From contig NZ_FQUG01000005.1 in assembly GCF_900129225.1 (NCBI RefSeq), positions 124,001 to 188,000 on the forward strand: a stretch of 64,000 nt of DNA, given 5' to 3'. Of this stretch, positions 10,417 to 18,448 are shown piece by piece. Made by a program: the position numbers and the translations under genes. The notes beneath the pieces are model-generated. The model was given only the letters and a program-made list of their open reading frames with translations. It made no database searches and was not told where the DNA came from. This DNA comes from Schwartzia succinivorans DSM 10502 (lineage in GTDB: Bacteria > Bacillota > Negativicutes > Selenomonadales > Selenomonadaceae). How positions within the stretch are numbered: position 1 is the stretch's first letter; every line of letters begins with the position of its first letter.

Positions 10417-11524
10417 ATGTTAGAAGAACTTAAAGCACCAATAACAGCTTTGAAGGCAAAGCTGGACGAAATGGGGTCATCTCTTTGAAGTCCCTGCAAA
10501 GGAAGAAAAAATCGCTGAGCTCGAATACAAAATGGGCGCACCGGATTTTTGGGACGACACTGAGAAAGCACAGAAGATAAATCAGGAACTTAATGACATA
10601 AAAATCAGCGTGGACAAGTACCGTGCGCTGGAGCAGAAGGCGGACGACCTTATGGCTCTCTGGGAGCTTGGAATGGAGTCCCCGGAGGATATTTCCGAGG
10701 ATGACGTGAAGGCAGAGCTTGAAGACCTCAAGACGAGCCTTCGTTCTCTTGAGCTTGAGGTACTGCTTTCAGGAGAGTACGACGCCAACAACGCGTATCT
10801 TGAGCTTCACGCAGGTGCCGGCGGCACCGAGGCCCAGGACTGGACACAGATGCTGCTGCGCATGTACACACGCTGGGCAGAGCGTCACGGCTTCTCCGTT
10901 GAAACTGTTGACCTTCTGCCGGGTGATGAGGCAGGCGTAAAGTCAGCGACTCTCTTTATCCGTGGACACAATGCCTTCGGATATCTGAAATCCGAAAAGG
11001 GTATTCACCGCCTTGTCCGTATTTCGCCGTTTGATTCCAACGCGCGCCGCCACACATCCTTCTCCGGCTGCAAGGTAATGCCTGAGATTGAGGACGCGCA
11101 GGAGGTAAAAATCAACATGGATGAGGTTCGTGTTGATACATACCGTTCCAGCGGCGCAGGCGGTCAGCATATCAACAAGACATCCTCGGCTGTCCGCATG
11201 ACACATATCCCGACGGGTATCGTGGTCCAGTGCCAGAACGAGCGCTCGCAGCTGCAGAACCGTGAGGTCTGCCTTAACATGCTGCGTGCAAAGCTCTTTG
11301 AAATTGAAGAGGAAAAGAAAGAAGAAGAACGCGCGAAGATTCTCGGCGCCACAAAGAAAATCGAGTGGGGAAGCCAGATTCGCTCTTATGTATTCCAGCC
11401 ATATACCATGGTCAAGGATCACCGTACCAATACGGAAACGGGAAATGTTGACGCGGTAATGGACGGCGAAATTGATATGTTTATTGAGGCATATCTTGCC
11501 GCACGTGCAAACAACGAGCTGTAA
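10417..11524 (+). CDS. prfB: Peptide chain release factor 2, with programmed +1 frameshift
   Basis: RF2 releases peptides at UGA and UAA. The coding sequence is join(10417..10485,10487..11524). Frame one runs from ATG 10417 (ribosome site GGAAGTG) for 23 codons to CTT TGA. Slipping by +1 at CTTT continues as EVPAKEEKIAELEYKMGAPD, giving 368 residues. The RF2 signature tripeptide SPF is present (RISPFDSNARR), as is the catalytic GGQ (SGAGGQHINK). The in-frame UGA lets RF2 limit its own synthesis. The site is not canonical: six bases rather than three separate the GGGG stimulator from CTT, and the base after TGA is A, not C. Confidence 0.95.
10473..10489 (+). promoter_or_regulatory. prfB programmed frameshift site
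   Basis: The sequence is GGGGTCATCTCTTTGAA (10473-10489). CTT (10483-10485) is the slippery codon, TGA (10486-10488) the regulated stop, and GGGG (10473-10476) the only candidate for an internal Shine-Dalgarno stimulator. The usual bacterial form is AGGGGGTATCTTTGAC. Continuation of the RF2 sequence in the +1 frame directly after the stop shows that the shift is used. Confidence 0.85.
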
Positions 11525-11531
11525 TACAAAG

Positions 11532-11608
11532 GCGCGGTGAGCAGAAAAATACAGGAGCGTGCCTGAGCTTTGAAAAGCTTATTTGACCGCGCTCCTGCTG
11601 CTTTTTTG
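11532..11608 (+). terminator. Terminator or attenuator between prfB and the DUF2993 gene
   Basis: CAGGAGCG (11552-11559) pairs with CGCTCCTG (11590-11597), enclosing a smaller AGCTTT/AAAGCT hairpin, and is followed by TTTTTT at 11602-11607. An alternative perfect pairing, GCGCGGT (11532-11538) with ACCGCGC (11586-11592), would exclude it. The gene that follows starts only a few bases after the T-run, so either termination or conditional read-through is possible. Confidence 0.55.
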
Positions 11609-11609
11609 A

Positions 11610-12305
11610 GTGGGTGATATTTTGCGCAAAGCCTTGACTATTGTTTCGTTAATATTCATAATATCTATTGTGTTTGTCGAATTTTTCCTGCCCCCCATTG
11701 CCTCAAAAACAGTGGCATCGAGGTTGGAAAACGTCCTGAAAACCAACACGGTGGATGCTTCCGTTCATACAACGCCGTCCCTTTTGATGTTTTTTGGACG
11801 ATTTGACACTATGGATATTACCGCTAAGCAGGCTGTGCTTGGCGATGTGAAATTTTCCTCGCTTTCTCTCAAGGGCCGCGGAGTTGACATGCCCGTTACA
11901 GGCATTGAGGATGGAAAACTTGAGGTTAAGTCTGCTGACGAGCTTGTTATTACAGGTATCGTGACGGAGGCAGACCTTGCCGATACGCTCATGCGTAAGG
12001 TGGATAAGCTGCAGGATGCCAGGGTAACCATGACACCTGAGCGTATTTCCGCCGACGGTACGGCAAAAATCATGGGAATGAAGGCGGACGTGCATCTTGA
12101 AGGTGTTTTGCTTGAGGACAGCGGCTGCCTGTATTTTCGCATGACAAGGCTGGATATTAAGAACGCCCTTCTGGGACGTGCCCTTACGGGAAATCTTTTT
12201 GGGGACATTATGCTCGCGGATTTTCGGAAGATGAAGCTTCCGGTTGAACTGGATTCCGTGGAGCAGCAGAATGGTCAGGTCACTCTGACTGCAAAAAGGA
12301 AGTAA
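11610..12305 (+). CDS. LmeA-like (DUF2993) periplasmic phospholipid-binding protein
   Basis: A 231-residue protein with one N-terminal membrane or signal segment (about residues 7-27) and a body of alternating beta strands typical of DUF2993/LmeA proteins. In actinobacteria LmeA binds phospholipids and supports envelope glycolipid assembly; the role here is unknown. The GTG at 11610 gives the longest form. A TTG at 11622, with a GGGTGA ribosome site just before it, is an equally good start. It sits 3 bp before the DUF5693 gene and probably forms an operon with it and csaB. Confidence 0.7.
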   Translation: MGDILRKALTIVSLIFIISIVFVEFFLPPIASKTVASRLENVLKTNTVDASVHTTPSLLMFFGRFDTMDITAKQAVLGDVKFSSLSLKGRGVDMPVTGIEDGKLEVKSADELVITGIVTEADLADTLMRKVDKLQDARVTMTPERISADGTAKIMGMKADVHLEGVLLEDSGCLYFRMTRLDIKNALLGRALTGNLFGDIMLADFRKMKLPVELDSVEQQNGQVTLTAKRK

Positions 12306-12308
12306 AAG

Positions 12309-14360
12309 ATGAAAGCTTTTCATTATAATCGGCTGCTTGTTCTTGTTATTTTAGTAGGACTTGTTTCGGCGCTTGTTGTCAATGTTATGCGCTATCGTGC
12401 TGAGCAGCAGAATCTCAGCATTGATATGGCAATTGATTATGAGGGCCTTTTGGAGCTTGCGGAGAGGTCCGGGGAAACGCCGGAGGAAATTTTCCGCCAG
12501 GCCAAGGAAGCGGGTATTACATCGCTGGCTGTCTATGAGACTACCTTCAAAAAGCTTAATCTCAACGGCAAGGCAAGCGCAGTGCCGGGAAGCAAAATTC
12601 TCGAAAATTATCAGACCGGTGCTCTTGTAAGCCCTGAGTGGCGTGCTCTTGTTGAACAGGGCAAAATAATCGGCACAGAGGTATATGTTACGGGACATGA
12701 TGCCCTGACCTACCAGGAGGTAAGGGAGGATCTGATACGCCGTCTCGGAGCCGACCGTGTGCGCCCGTTCATGGTTGACGGTCATGAAGCACTGGCAGTA
12801 AAGGCAAATTACAAGTCCTTTGAAAAAATGAACCTTGGTATGCCAACGGATGAAATGAAGGCTGTAAATGATGCAGGCTTCTATGTCATTGCGCGTCCAA
12901 GCAATTATGAAAAGGTAACTGATGACGATATTCATGCGGTCTTTAAGCGCATGGACGGAATCCGCGTATCCGAGATTATTTATTCGGGCAAGGAGGTGCT
13001 TGGCGCACCGAAGCGTCTGAAGACTGTTATCGAGGAGTGTGAAAAGCGCGGTATAACCCTCGGAATGATTGAAGCAACCACTCAGCTGCAGTTCTATCAG
13101 CAGGACGGGCTCGTGGAGCTGGCGAAGGGTATGGATTACAGAGCTGCCCGCGTATATTCCATACCAAAGGACGAGCAGCCGAAGATGAAGATGGCGGCTG
13201 CCGTTGAGCGCTGGGCGAACACGGATGAGGAACGCAACATCCGAGTAAATCTTATGCGCATTTATGAAGCACCGGCACCTGAGATGACGCTGGTGGAAAC
13301 GAATATGAAGTACTTTAAGGAGACAAAGGAAATCCTTGAGAGAAAGGGCTTTACAACAGGCCCTGCAGGGGTGTTCCCACCCTTTGAGCCGTCTCCTGTC
13401 CTGCGTGCCCTTATTATGCTCGGTGTTGCTGCAGGTGGAGTATTGTATCTTTCCCTGGTAATTCCTGCGCTGAACCGCCGCCCGAAGCTGGAGCTTATTC
13501 TCTTTGCTGTATTCGGTCTTATTGCGGCTGTTCCTGTGCTTATGGGACACGGAGGAAAAATCCGCCTTATCGCGGCGCTGGCAAGCGCTAACATTTTCCC
13601 TGCGCTTGCTGTTATCCGTCAGCTTGACTGGATTCGCGGCCGCAAGGAACGGCCTGAGTCGCTTGCGCGTTTTATTGTTATGGCAGTTGGGGCGCTTTTT
13701 GTTACGGGAGCTATGGCCTTCGCCGGGGCGGCGTATCTTTCGGGTTCGCTTTCCGACGTTGAGTATTTCCTTGAGGTAAATATCTTCCGCGGAATCAAGC
13801 TGACCTTCGTTATGCCGATAATTCTGGTGGCAGCTGCATTCCTGCAGCGGTTCAGTGTATTCGATTCTCCGGATGGAGAAGGTCTTGTCAAACAGCTTAA
13901 AAAGCTTATGGATATGCCCGTGAAGGTGAGCACCCTTATGGTGCTCTTCGGAGTTCTTGTCGCAGGCGTTGTATTCATCGCGCGTTCGGGACATAACATG
14001 GGAATGCCTGTTTCGGGGCTGGAGCTTCGATTCCGTGCGTTCTTGGAACAGGCCCTTTATGCCCGTCCGCGGTCCAAGGAGCTTTTAATCGGTCATCCGG
14101 CATTTCTTGCCGCTGCCTTCGCATGGTGGAAGAAATGGCCGACCATGGTATTCTTCATACTCGTGCTGGTTGCAACAATCGGACAGGGCTCTATGGTTGA
14201 GACCTTTGCGCACATGCGCACACCTGTTATGATGTCCTTTGCACGGGGCATCGGAGGTGTGCTGGGCGGTGCCATGATAGGCACGGCAGCTGTTCTTTTG
14301 GCGGCCGCATGGTACAGGCTCATGGAAAAAGCAAAGCACATGGGTGAGGCGAAAGAATGA
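12309..14360 (+). CDS. DUF5693 family membrane protein
   Basis: A 683-residue protein with an N-terminal membrane segment (about 7-25), an extracytoplasmic domain (about 30-350) starting DYEGLLELAERSGETPEEI, and about eight hydrophobic segments in the C-terminal half. The N-terminal sequence and its place directly before csaB match DUF5693 proteins, which are usually found beside csaB in Firmicutes. The function is not established; this context suggests export or assembly of a cell-wall polymer. It overlaps csaB by 4 bp (ATGA), indicating translational coupling. Confidence 0.8.
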   Translation: MKAFHYNRLLVLVILVGLVSALVVNVMRYRAEQQNLSIDMAIDYEGLLELAERSGETPEEIFRQAKEAGITSLAVYETTFKKLNLNGKASAVPGSKILENYQTGALVSPEWRALVEQGKIIGTEVYVTGHDALTYQEVREDLIRRLGADRVRPFMVDGHEALAVKANYKSFEKMNLGMPTDEMKAVNDAGFYVIARPSNYEKVTDDDIHAVFKRMDGIRVSEIIYSGKEVLGAPKRLKTVIEECEKRGITLGMIEATTQLQFYQQDGLVELAKGMDYRAARVYSIPKDEQPKMKMAAAVERWANTDEERNIRVNLMRIYEAPAPEMTLVETNMKYFKETKEILERKGFTTGPAGVFPPFEPSPVLRALIMLGVAAGGVLYLSLVIPALNRRPKLELILFAVFGLIAAVPVLMGHGGKIRLIAALASANIFPALAVIRQLDWIRGRKERPESLARFIVMAVGALFVTGAMAFAGAAYLSGSLSDVEYFLEVNIFRGIKLTFVMPIILVAAAFLQRFSVFDSPDGEGLVKQLKKLMDMPVKVSTLMVLFGVLVAGVVFIARSGHNMGMPVSGLELRFRAFLEQALYARPRSKELLIGHPAFLAAAFAWWKKWPTMVFFILVLVATIGQGSMVETFAHMRTPVMMSFARGIGGVLGGAMIGTAAVLLAAAWYRLMEKAKHMGEAKE

Positions 14361-15454
14361 ATCATATTGTAGTTTCCGGGTATTACGGCTCGAAAAATGC
14401 CGGCGATGAGGCAATGCTCGCCGCAATGATCGAGGTTTTATCCGATTTGGAACCGAAACTGAATATTACCGTTATTTCGGCAAACCCGGAAGATACAAAG
14501 AAACGCCACGGTGTTGAGGCTGTGTCATGGCTCGATGTGGGGGCGATTCTTTCGGTGCTGAAAAAGGCAGACCTGATGATTTCAGGAGGCGGAAGTCTTC
14601 TGCAGAATGTTACAAGCGGTCGAAGCCTCTATTACTATCTGGGTGTAATCCTTATGGCGCGGATGGTGGGTACGCCTGTCATGCTGTACGCACAGGGAAT
14701 CGGCCCTGTCTGCGGCGGCTTTGCACGCCGTCTGATGACGGCTGTATCGAACCGTGTTTCACTGATTACTGTGCGTGACCATGGTTCCCTTGAGGAACTG
14801 AAAAGCCTTTCGGTCAAGCGTCCACCTATTGAAGTGACAGCAGACCCTGTGCTTGCAATTCATCCGGTGGACCGCGCAATAGGGCGTGCTATTCTGAAGC
14901 GCTACAAGGCTGACGGAGCAAAGCCTGTTATCGGTATATCCGTGCGTGAATGGCGCGGATGGGTCGGCTACAAGAAGGCCATCGCTGAGGCTGCCGACCG
15001 CATGGTGGAGGAGCTGGGAGCGCGTATTCTTTTCATACCGATGCAGTATCCCGAGGATGTGGAGGCAGCAAAGCAGATTGCTTCACGCATGAAGCAGCCG
15101 TCGACACTTCTTGATGAAGAATATACGACAAGCGAGCTTTTATCAATCGTGGGAAATCTTGAGCTTTTGATTTCAATCCGTCTTCATGCTCTGATTTTTG
15201 CAGGAGTTATGAATGTTCCCATGGTGGGAATATCCTATGACCCGAAGATTGACCGCTTCCTCGATTCCGTTGGGCAAAAGCCTGCGGCTGACCTTCAGAC
15301 GGTTACGGCGGATAATCTAATGGAAGACGTGCGTGCGAAGTGGGAGCTTCGGGGCGGTATCCGTGAGAAAAATGCTGAGCTTCTTTCAGAACTCAGACGC
15401 CTTGCCTTCCGCAACGCCGAGCTTGCCCTTGAGCTTATAAAAAATAAGAAATAA
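14357..15454 (+). CDS. csaB: Polysaccharide pyruvyl transferase CsaB
   Basis: A 365-residue member of the polysaccharide pyruvyl transferase family. N-terminal SGYYGSKNAGDEAML, the ISGGGSLLQN loop and C-terminal SIRLHALIFAGVMNVPMVGISYDPK are family landmarks. CsaB adds pyruvate ketals to a secondary cell-wall polysaccharide, which SLH-domain proteins then bind. In Negativicutes SLH domains anchor the outer membrane to the wall, but whether the SLH ligand there is pyruvylated is less clear. It is the last gene of the operon and is followed by a strong terminator. Confidence 0.92.
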   Translation: MNHIVVSGYYGSKNAGDEAMLAAMIEVLSDLEPKLNITVISANPEDTKKRHGVEAVSWLDVGAILSVLKKADLMISGGGSLLQNVTSGRSLYYYLGVILMARMVGTPVMLYAQGIGPVCGGFARRLMTAVSNRVSLITVRDHGSLEELKSLSVKRPPIEVTADPVLAIHPVDRAIGRAILKRYKADGAKPVIGISVREWRGWVGYKKAIAEAADRMVEELGARILFIPMQYPEDVEAAKQIASRMKQPSTLLDEEYTTSELLSIVGNLELLISIRLHALIFAGVMNVPMVGISYDPKIDRFLDSVGQKPAADLQTVTADNLMEDVRAKWELRGGIREKNAELLSELRRLAFRNAELALELIKNKK

Positions 15455-15455
15455 T

Positions 15456-15487
15456 AAAAGGAGCTGTATGATGCAGCTCCTTTTTTG
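15456..15487 (+). terminator. Terminator after csaB
   Basis: GGAGCTG (15460-15466) pairs with CAGCTCC (15474-15480) around a 7-nt loop. An A-run flanks it on the left and a run of T on the right (15481-15486). Confidence 0.9.
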
Positions 15488-15810
15488 TATGCGCGGACGT
15501 CTCTCCTACAGTTCACCTGCGACGATACGATTTCTCTTATCGAAGAAAGCGCCTCCCGCATCGGGGAATCCGTTTGAGCTGCCTAATGGCATTTGCTGAG
15601 CCTTGGCTTTACGGTGGGATAACGATACAGTTCGACGCGGTAGGTTATATTTTGAAATAAATCACTATTTATGAAGTGTCATATCGAGGGCACTACTATA
15701 TTACGAATGTCTTGCGGGGGGGGACATCTGTGATATGATTGAGTCTGTCAGGTGTATCAGCACCTGACTATATGGGGACGGATTAGATTTTTAAGGATGG
15801 GGGAATTGTA
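15488..15810 (+). other. Non-coding stretch before the AT-rich islet gene
   Basis: No credible gene is seen. It contains the left direct repeat (15625-15665), a G-run (about 15715-15723) and a perfect 8-bp hairpin GTCAGGTG / CACCTGAC (15747-15754 and 15761-15768) with a 6-nt loop about 40 bp before the next gene. That hairpin has no T-run, so it is more likely a leader structure or binding site than a terminator. Confidence 0.6.
15625..15665 (+). repeat. 40-bp direct repeat, left copy
   Basis: ATACAGTTCGACGCGGT followed by GGTTATATTTTGAAATA recurs at 16524-16564 in the same direction with about four mismatches in 41 bases. Both copies are preceded by CTTGGCTTT (15602-15610 and 16499-16507). 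The pair brackets an AT-rich gene. Confidence 0.85.
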
Positions 15811-16449
15811 ATGCAAAGAAAATTTTTAGTCGCGATTTGTTTAACGGTGTTTTTGTCGTGCTTGGCAATGGTAGCCAACATGAACCGTGTTTCGGCAATG
15901 GTGCTAGAACCTAAGGTAACTGCTGATATTGCAGGAACATATAGGATTTCTCAAGTATGGAAATTTAAATATGGAAGATATGATGATAAAGTAGTTGACC
16001 CATTGCGTAATTTTGTAGGTCGAATTGTACGAGTCGAAACAGATGATTGTACTGTTGATCAAGGTTATACTGAGTACAATTTGATTATAGTGGGTTACGT
16101 GGTTCCGGAGCCTAACGATATAGATCCTGAATATTTGAAAGATAAGCATGGTGTTACTATAGAGGACTACGAGAAAGAGGAGGTAGATATAGAGTATCTT
16201 GTCGGTCAGAGTGTTTTGAGTTTTTGGTTTAATAACCAATATAATAGGGATAGCAACGGAGGCGGAGGACATTTAGCTTCTTTGGAGTTTTTGAAGGATA
16301 AGTATAGTTTTATAGAGGGCGTGTATGTAGTTATAAAACCAGACTCATTGCTTTTTTATCATTATGGTGATTATGGGCACATGGGGAAGTGGAATTTTGT
16401 TGAAAACATGGTCCGGGAGCCGATTTTGGAGTTAAAGAGAATAGAATAA
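15811..16449 (+). CDS. Secreted protein of unknown function in an AT-rich islet
   Basis: A 212-residue protein with a clear signal peptide (about residues 1-29, cleavage near VSA). The mature part is rich in Tyr, Asp and beta-type strands, and has no motif I recognise. The ATG at 15811 follows GGGGGA. The codon and base composition is distinctly more AT-rich than the neighbouring housekeeping genes. It stands alone between two 40-bp direct repeats, interrupting the csaB and ftsE operons. All this suggests recent acquisition or a mobile cassette. I cannot assign a function. Confidence 0.75.
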   Translation: MQRKFLVAICLTVFLSCLAMVANMNRVSAMVLEPKVTADIAGTYRISQVWKFKYGRYDDKVVDPLRNFVGRIVRVETDDCTVDQGYTEYNLIIVGYVVPEPNDIDPEYLKDKHGVTIEDYEKEEVDIEYLVGQSVLSFWFNNQYNRDSNGGGGHLASLEFLKDKYSFIEGVYVVIKPDSLLFYHYGDYGHMGKWNFVENMVREPILELKRIE

Positions 16450-16464
16450 CTTTCTAAGCTGATT

Positions 16465-16518
16465 AAAGCCAAGATGTCTTGTTATTTTACAGGATAGTCT
16501 TGGCTTTATGTTTTTTTT
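16465..16518 (+). terminator. Terminator after the islet gene
   Basis: A perfect 10-bp stem AAAGCCAAGA (16465-16474) / TCTTGGCTTT (16498-16507) is followed by ATG and a run of eight T. The right arm is also the start of the direct-repeat unit. Confidence 0.85.
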
Positions 16519-16523
16519 AGCCC

Positions 16524-16564
16524 ATACAGTTCGACGCGGTCGGATAAATTTTGAAATATATCTC
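16524..16564 (+). repeat. 40-bp direct repeat, right copy
   Basis: This is the same-orientation copy of 15625-15665, beginning ATACAGTTCGACGCGGT. The distance between copies is 899 bp, spanning the islet gene and its terminator. Confidence 0.85.
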
Positions 16565-16587
16565 AGCAGATTCCACGCGGCTTAATT

Positions 16588-16663
16588 CGCCCGCAGGGCG
16601 TTTAGCAGGTTCAAAGGGCTGCGCAAGCCCTTGTGGGGAAGTTTGAAGGGGCGAAGCCCCGTC
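16588..16663 (+). repeat. Structured GC-rich repeat, family A copy 1
   Basis: It contains nested hairpins CGCCC/GGGCG (16588-16600), AGGGCTGCGCAAGCCCT and GGGGCGAAGCCCC. The segment from AGCAGG (16604) to CCCCGTC (16663) reappears inverted at 44697-44756 and, less fully, in direct orientation at 45065-45117. The rest of the stretch from 16664 to 16760 shows no gene. Confidence 0.75.
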
Positions 16664-16764
16664 AATACCAAATCCAGATTTTGCATTGACACCAAGCGAA
16701 CAGGGTTCTGCTCGTGAATAAGCTGAAAATATGCCGGACATTTCTCTGTTATAACGTAAATTGC

Positions 16765-16812
16765 AAGATTTTCCTATAAAATATGGGAAAATCTTAGCAA
16801 CTGCGGTATAAT
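16765..16812 (+). promoter_or_regulatory. ftsE promoter region with overlapping palindrome
   Basis: A perfect 10-bp inverted repeat AAGATTTTCC (16765-16774) / GGAAAATCTT (16786-16795) ends 11 bp before a consensus -10 box TATAAT (16807-16812). The palindrome covers the expected -35 position and no T-run follows it, so an operator is more likely than a terminator. Confidence 0.5.
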
Positions 16813-16872
16813 AGAAGAGATTGAAAGAATTTTGAACTCGGAAATGGAATATGCATGGAGGGGTAAAATTCC

Positions 16873-17559
16873 ATGATTCAGATGAAGGATATTTCTAAAA
16901 CCTACGAGAATGGAACTGTTGCGCTTGAGCGCGTGAATGTTGAGATAGGAAAGGGCGAGTTCGTTTTTATTGTCGGTGCCAGCGGCGCGGGCAAATCTAC
17001 GTTCATCCGCCTTTTGTTTCGTGAGGTGCTGCCGTCCAGCGGCACTCTTATTGTTAACGGACATGATGTGGTAAACATGCCGAAAAGCGAAGTGCCCTAT
17101 CTTCGCCGCGGCCTTGGAGTTGTGTTTCAGGATTACAGACTTCTGCCGGATAAAACCGTGGCAGAGAATGTTGCCTTTGCAATGCAGGTCATTGAGGCAC
17201 CGAGACGCCGCATGCAGCACAGTGTCAACGCGGTGCTGGATATTGTCGGACTCAGGGATAAATACAAGAATTTTCCTTCACAGCTTTCAGGCGGTGAGCA
17301 GCAGCGTGTTGCAATCGCGAGAGCAATTGTGAATAATCCTGCTCTCGTAATCGCAGACGAGCCTACGGGAAATCTTGACCCGGAAACCTCATGGGAAATT
17401 ATGGATATTTTCAAACGGATAAATGCCAGTGGAACGACAATTGTCATGGCTACACACGACAAATATATTGTTGATACGATGAAGAGGCGCGTTATCGCCA
17501 TTGAGGACGGAAAAATAGTCCGCGATGAAGCGCAGGGGGTATACGGATATGAAAATTAG
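16873..17559 (+). CDS. ftsE: Cell division ATP-binding protein FtsE
   Basis: The ABC-type ATPase of the FtsEX complex, which couples ATP hydrolysis at the divisome to activation of periplasmic wall hydrolases. It has 228 residues with Walker A GASGAGKST (about 35-43), signature LSGGEQQRVAIARA, Walker B LVIADEPTGNLD and the H-loop ATHD. ATG 16873 follows GGAGGGG. It overlaps ftsX by 11 bp and begins the set ftsE-ftsX-EnvC-like-S41 protease. Confidence 0.97.
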   Translation: MIQMKDISKTYENGTVALERVNVEIGKGEFVFIVGASGAGKSTFIRLLFREVLPSSGTLIVNGHDVVNMPKSEVPYLRRGLGVVFQDYRLLPDKTVAENVAFAMQVIEAPRRRMQHSVNAVLDIVGLRDKYKNFPSQLSGGEQQRVAIARAIVNNPALVIADEPTGNLDPETSWEIMDIFKRINASGTTIVMATHDKYIVDTMKRRVIAIEDGKIVRDEAQGVYGYEN

Positions 17560-18436
17560 TACAAGCGAGTATGTGATCCGCGAGGTCTTTTTCTCGCTGC
17601 GCCGCAACAGCTGGATGGCAATAGCCTCTATCAGCACGGTAGCGGTGTCCCTGTTTATTTTCGGTATGTTTATGATTCTTGTGATGAACATGAACCGCAT
17701 GGCAGAATCCCTGGAATCACAGGTCGAAATCAGCGTATACCTGAAGGATGACGTTAAGGAAAGCAGTATTGATGACATACGCGGAACCATCGAATCCATG
17801 CAGGGAATTGATACGGTCACTTTTGTCGGAAAGGAAGAAGCCATGAAGCGCTTTCAGGAGCGCCTTGGCGAGCAGAAATTTCTCCTTGAGGCAATAGGAG
17901 ATACAAACCCGCTTCCGAATGCCTTTGAGGTAAAGGTAAAGCATCCTGATATGGTGAAGGCTGCTGCTGATGAGATTTCCAAAATAAAGGGCGTTGAGTC
18001 GGCAAAATACGGGCAGGATGTTGTGCAGCACATGTTTGATATTACCCGTCTTATCCGTGTTTTCGGTTTCGCGGTTATGGTGCTGCTGGCGGGCGCGACA
18101 CTCTTTATTATTTCAAACACAATCCGCCTTACTGTGTTCGCACGCCGCAAGGAGATTGCGATAATGAAATATGTCGGCGCTACCGACTGGTTTATTCGCT
18201 GGCCGTTTATGCTCGAGGGCATTGTGCTTGGATTTTTCGGCGGTGTTGTGGCTGCCGGAGCGCTTCGTATTGCCTACGGTATGGTAACCAATAAAATTTA
18301 TGATACGCTTGCATTCTTTCCGCTGATACCGATGTTTCCCTTTATCGGCTATGTTGGAATCGGGATTCTTGTCTGCGGTATGGTCATAGGAGCCATCGGC
18401 AGCACGATTTCTTTGAAACGCTTCCTGAATGCTTAA
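17549..18436 (+). CDS. ftsX: Cell division membrane protein FtsX
   Basis: The permease-like partner of FtsE. From ATG 17549 (ribosome site AGGGGG) it has 295 residues. An N-terminal cytoplasmic stretch and first membrane segment (about 20-44) are followed by an extracytoplasmic loop (about 45-165), which in the family binds the hydrolase activator. Three further membrane segments form the C-terminal part. An upstream in-frame ATG at 17525 would extend it inside ftsE but has a poorer ribosome site. The next gene is the probable hydrolase or activator that it controls. Confidence 0.95.
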   Translation: MKISTSEYVIREVFFSLRRNSWMAIASISTVAVSLFIFGMFMILVMNMNRMAESLESQVEISVYLKDDVKESSIDDIRGTIESMQGIDTVTFVGKEEAMKRFQERLGEQKFLLEAIGDTNPLPNAFEVKVKHPDMVKAAADEISKIKGVESAKYGQDVVQHMFDITRLIRVFGFAVMVLLAGATLFIISNTIRLTVFARRKEIAIMKYVGATDWFIRWPFMLEGIVLGFFGGVVAAGALRIAYGMVTNKIYDTLAFFPLIPMFPFIGYVGIGILVCGMVIGAIGSTISLKRFLNA

Positions 18437-18448
18437 GGGGGAACCGGG

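Noticed and set aside
12351-13994. 547-codon open frame on the minus strand within the DUF5693 gene
   Set aside because: It is antisense to a gene with clear membrane segments and an operon context. The product is rich in His, Arg and Cys without any fold signal.
16517-16741. Possible small protein on the minus strand (74 codons)
   Set aside because: It lies wholly in the family A structured repeat; similar RRGFAPS-type frames occur in the other copies, so they are by-products of the repeat.
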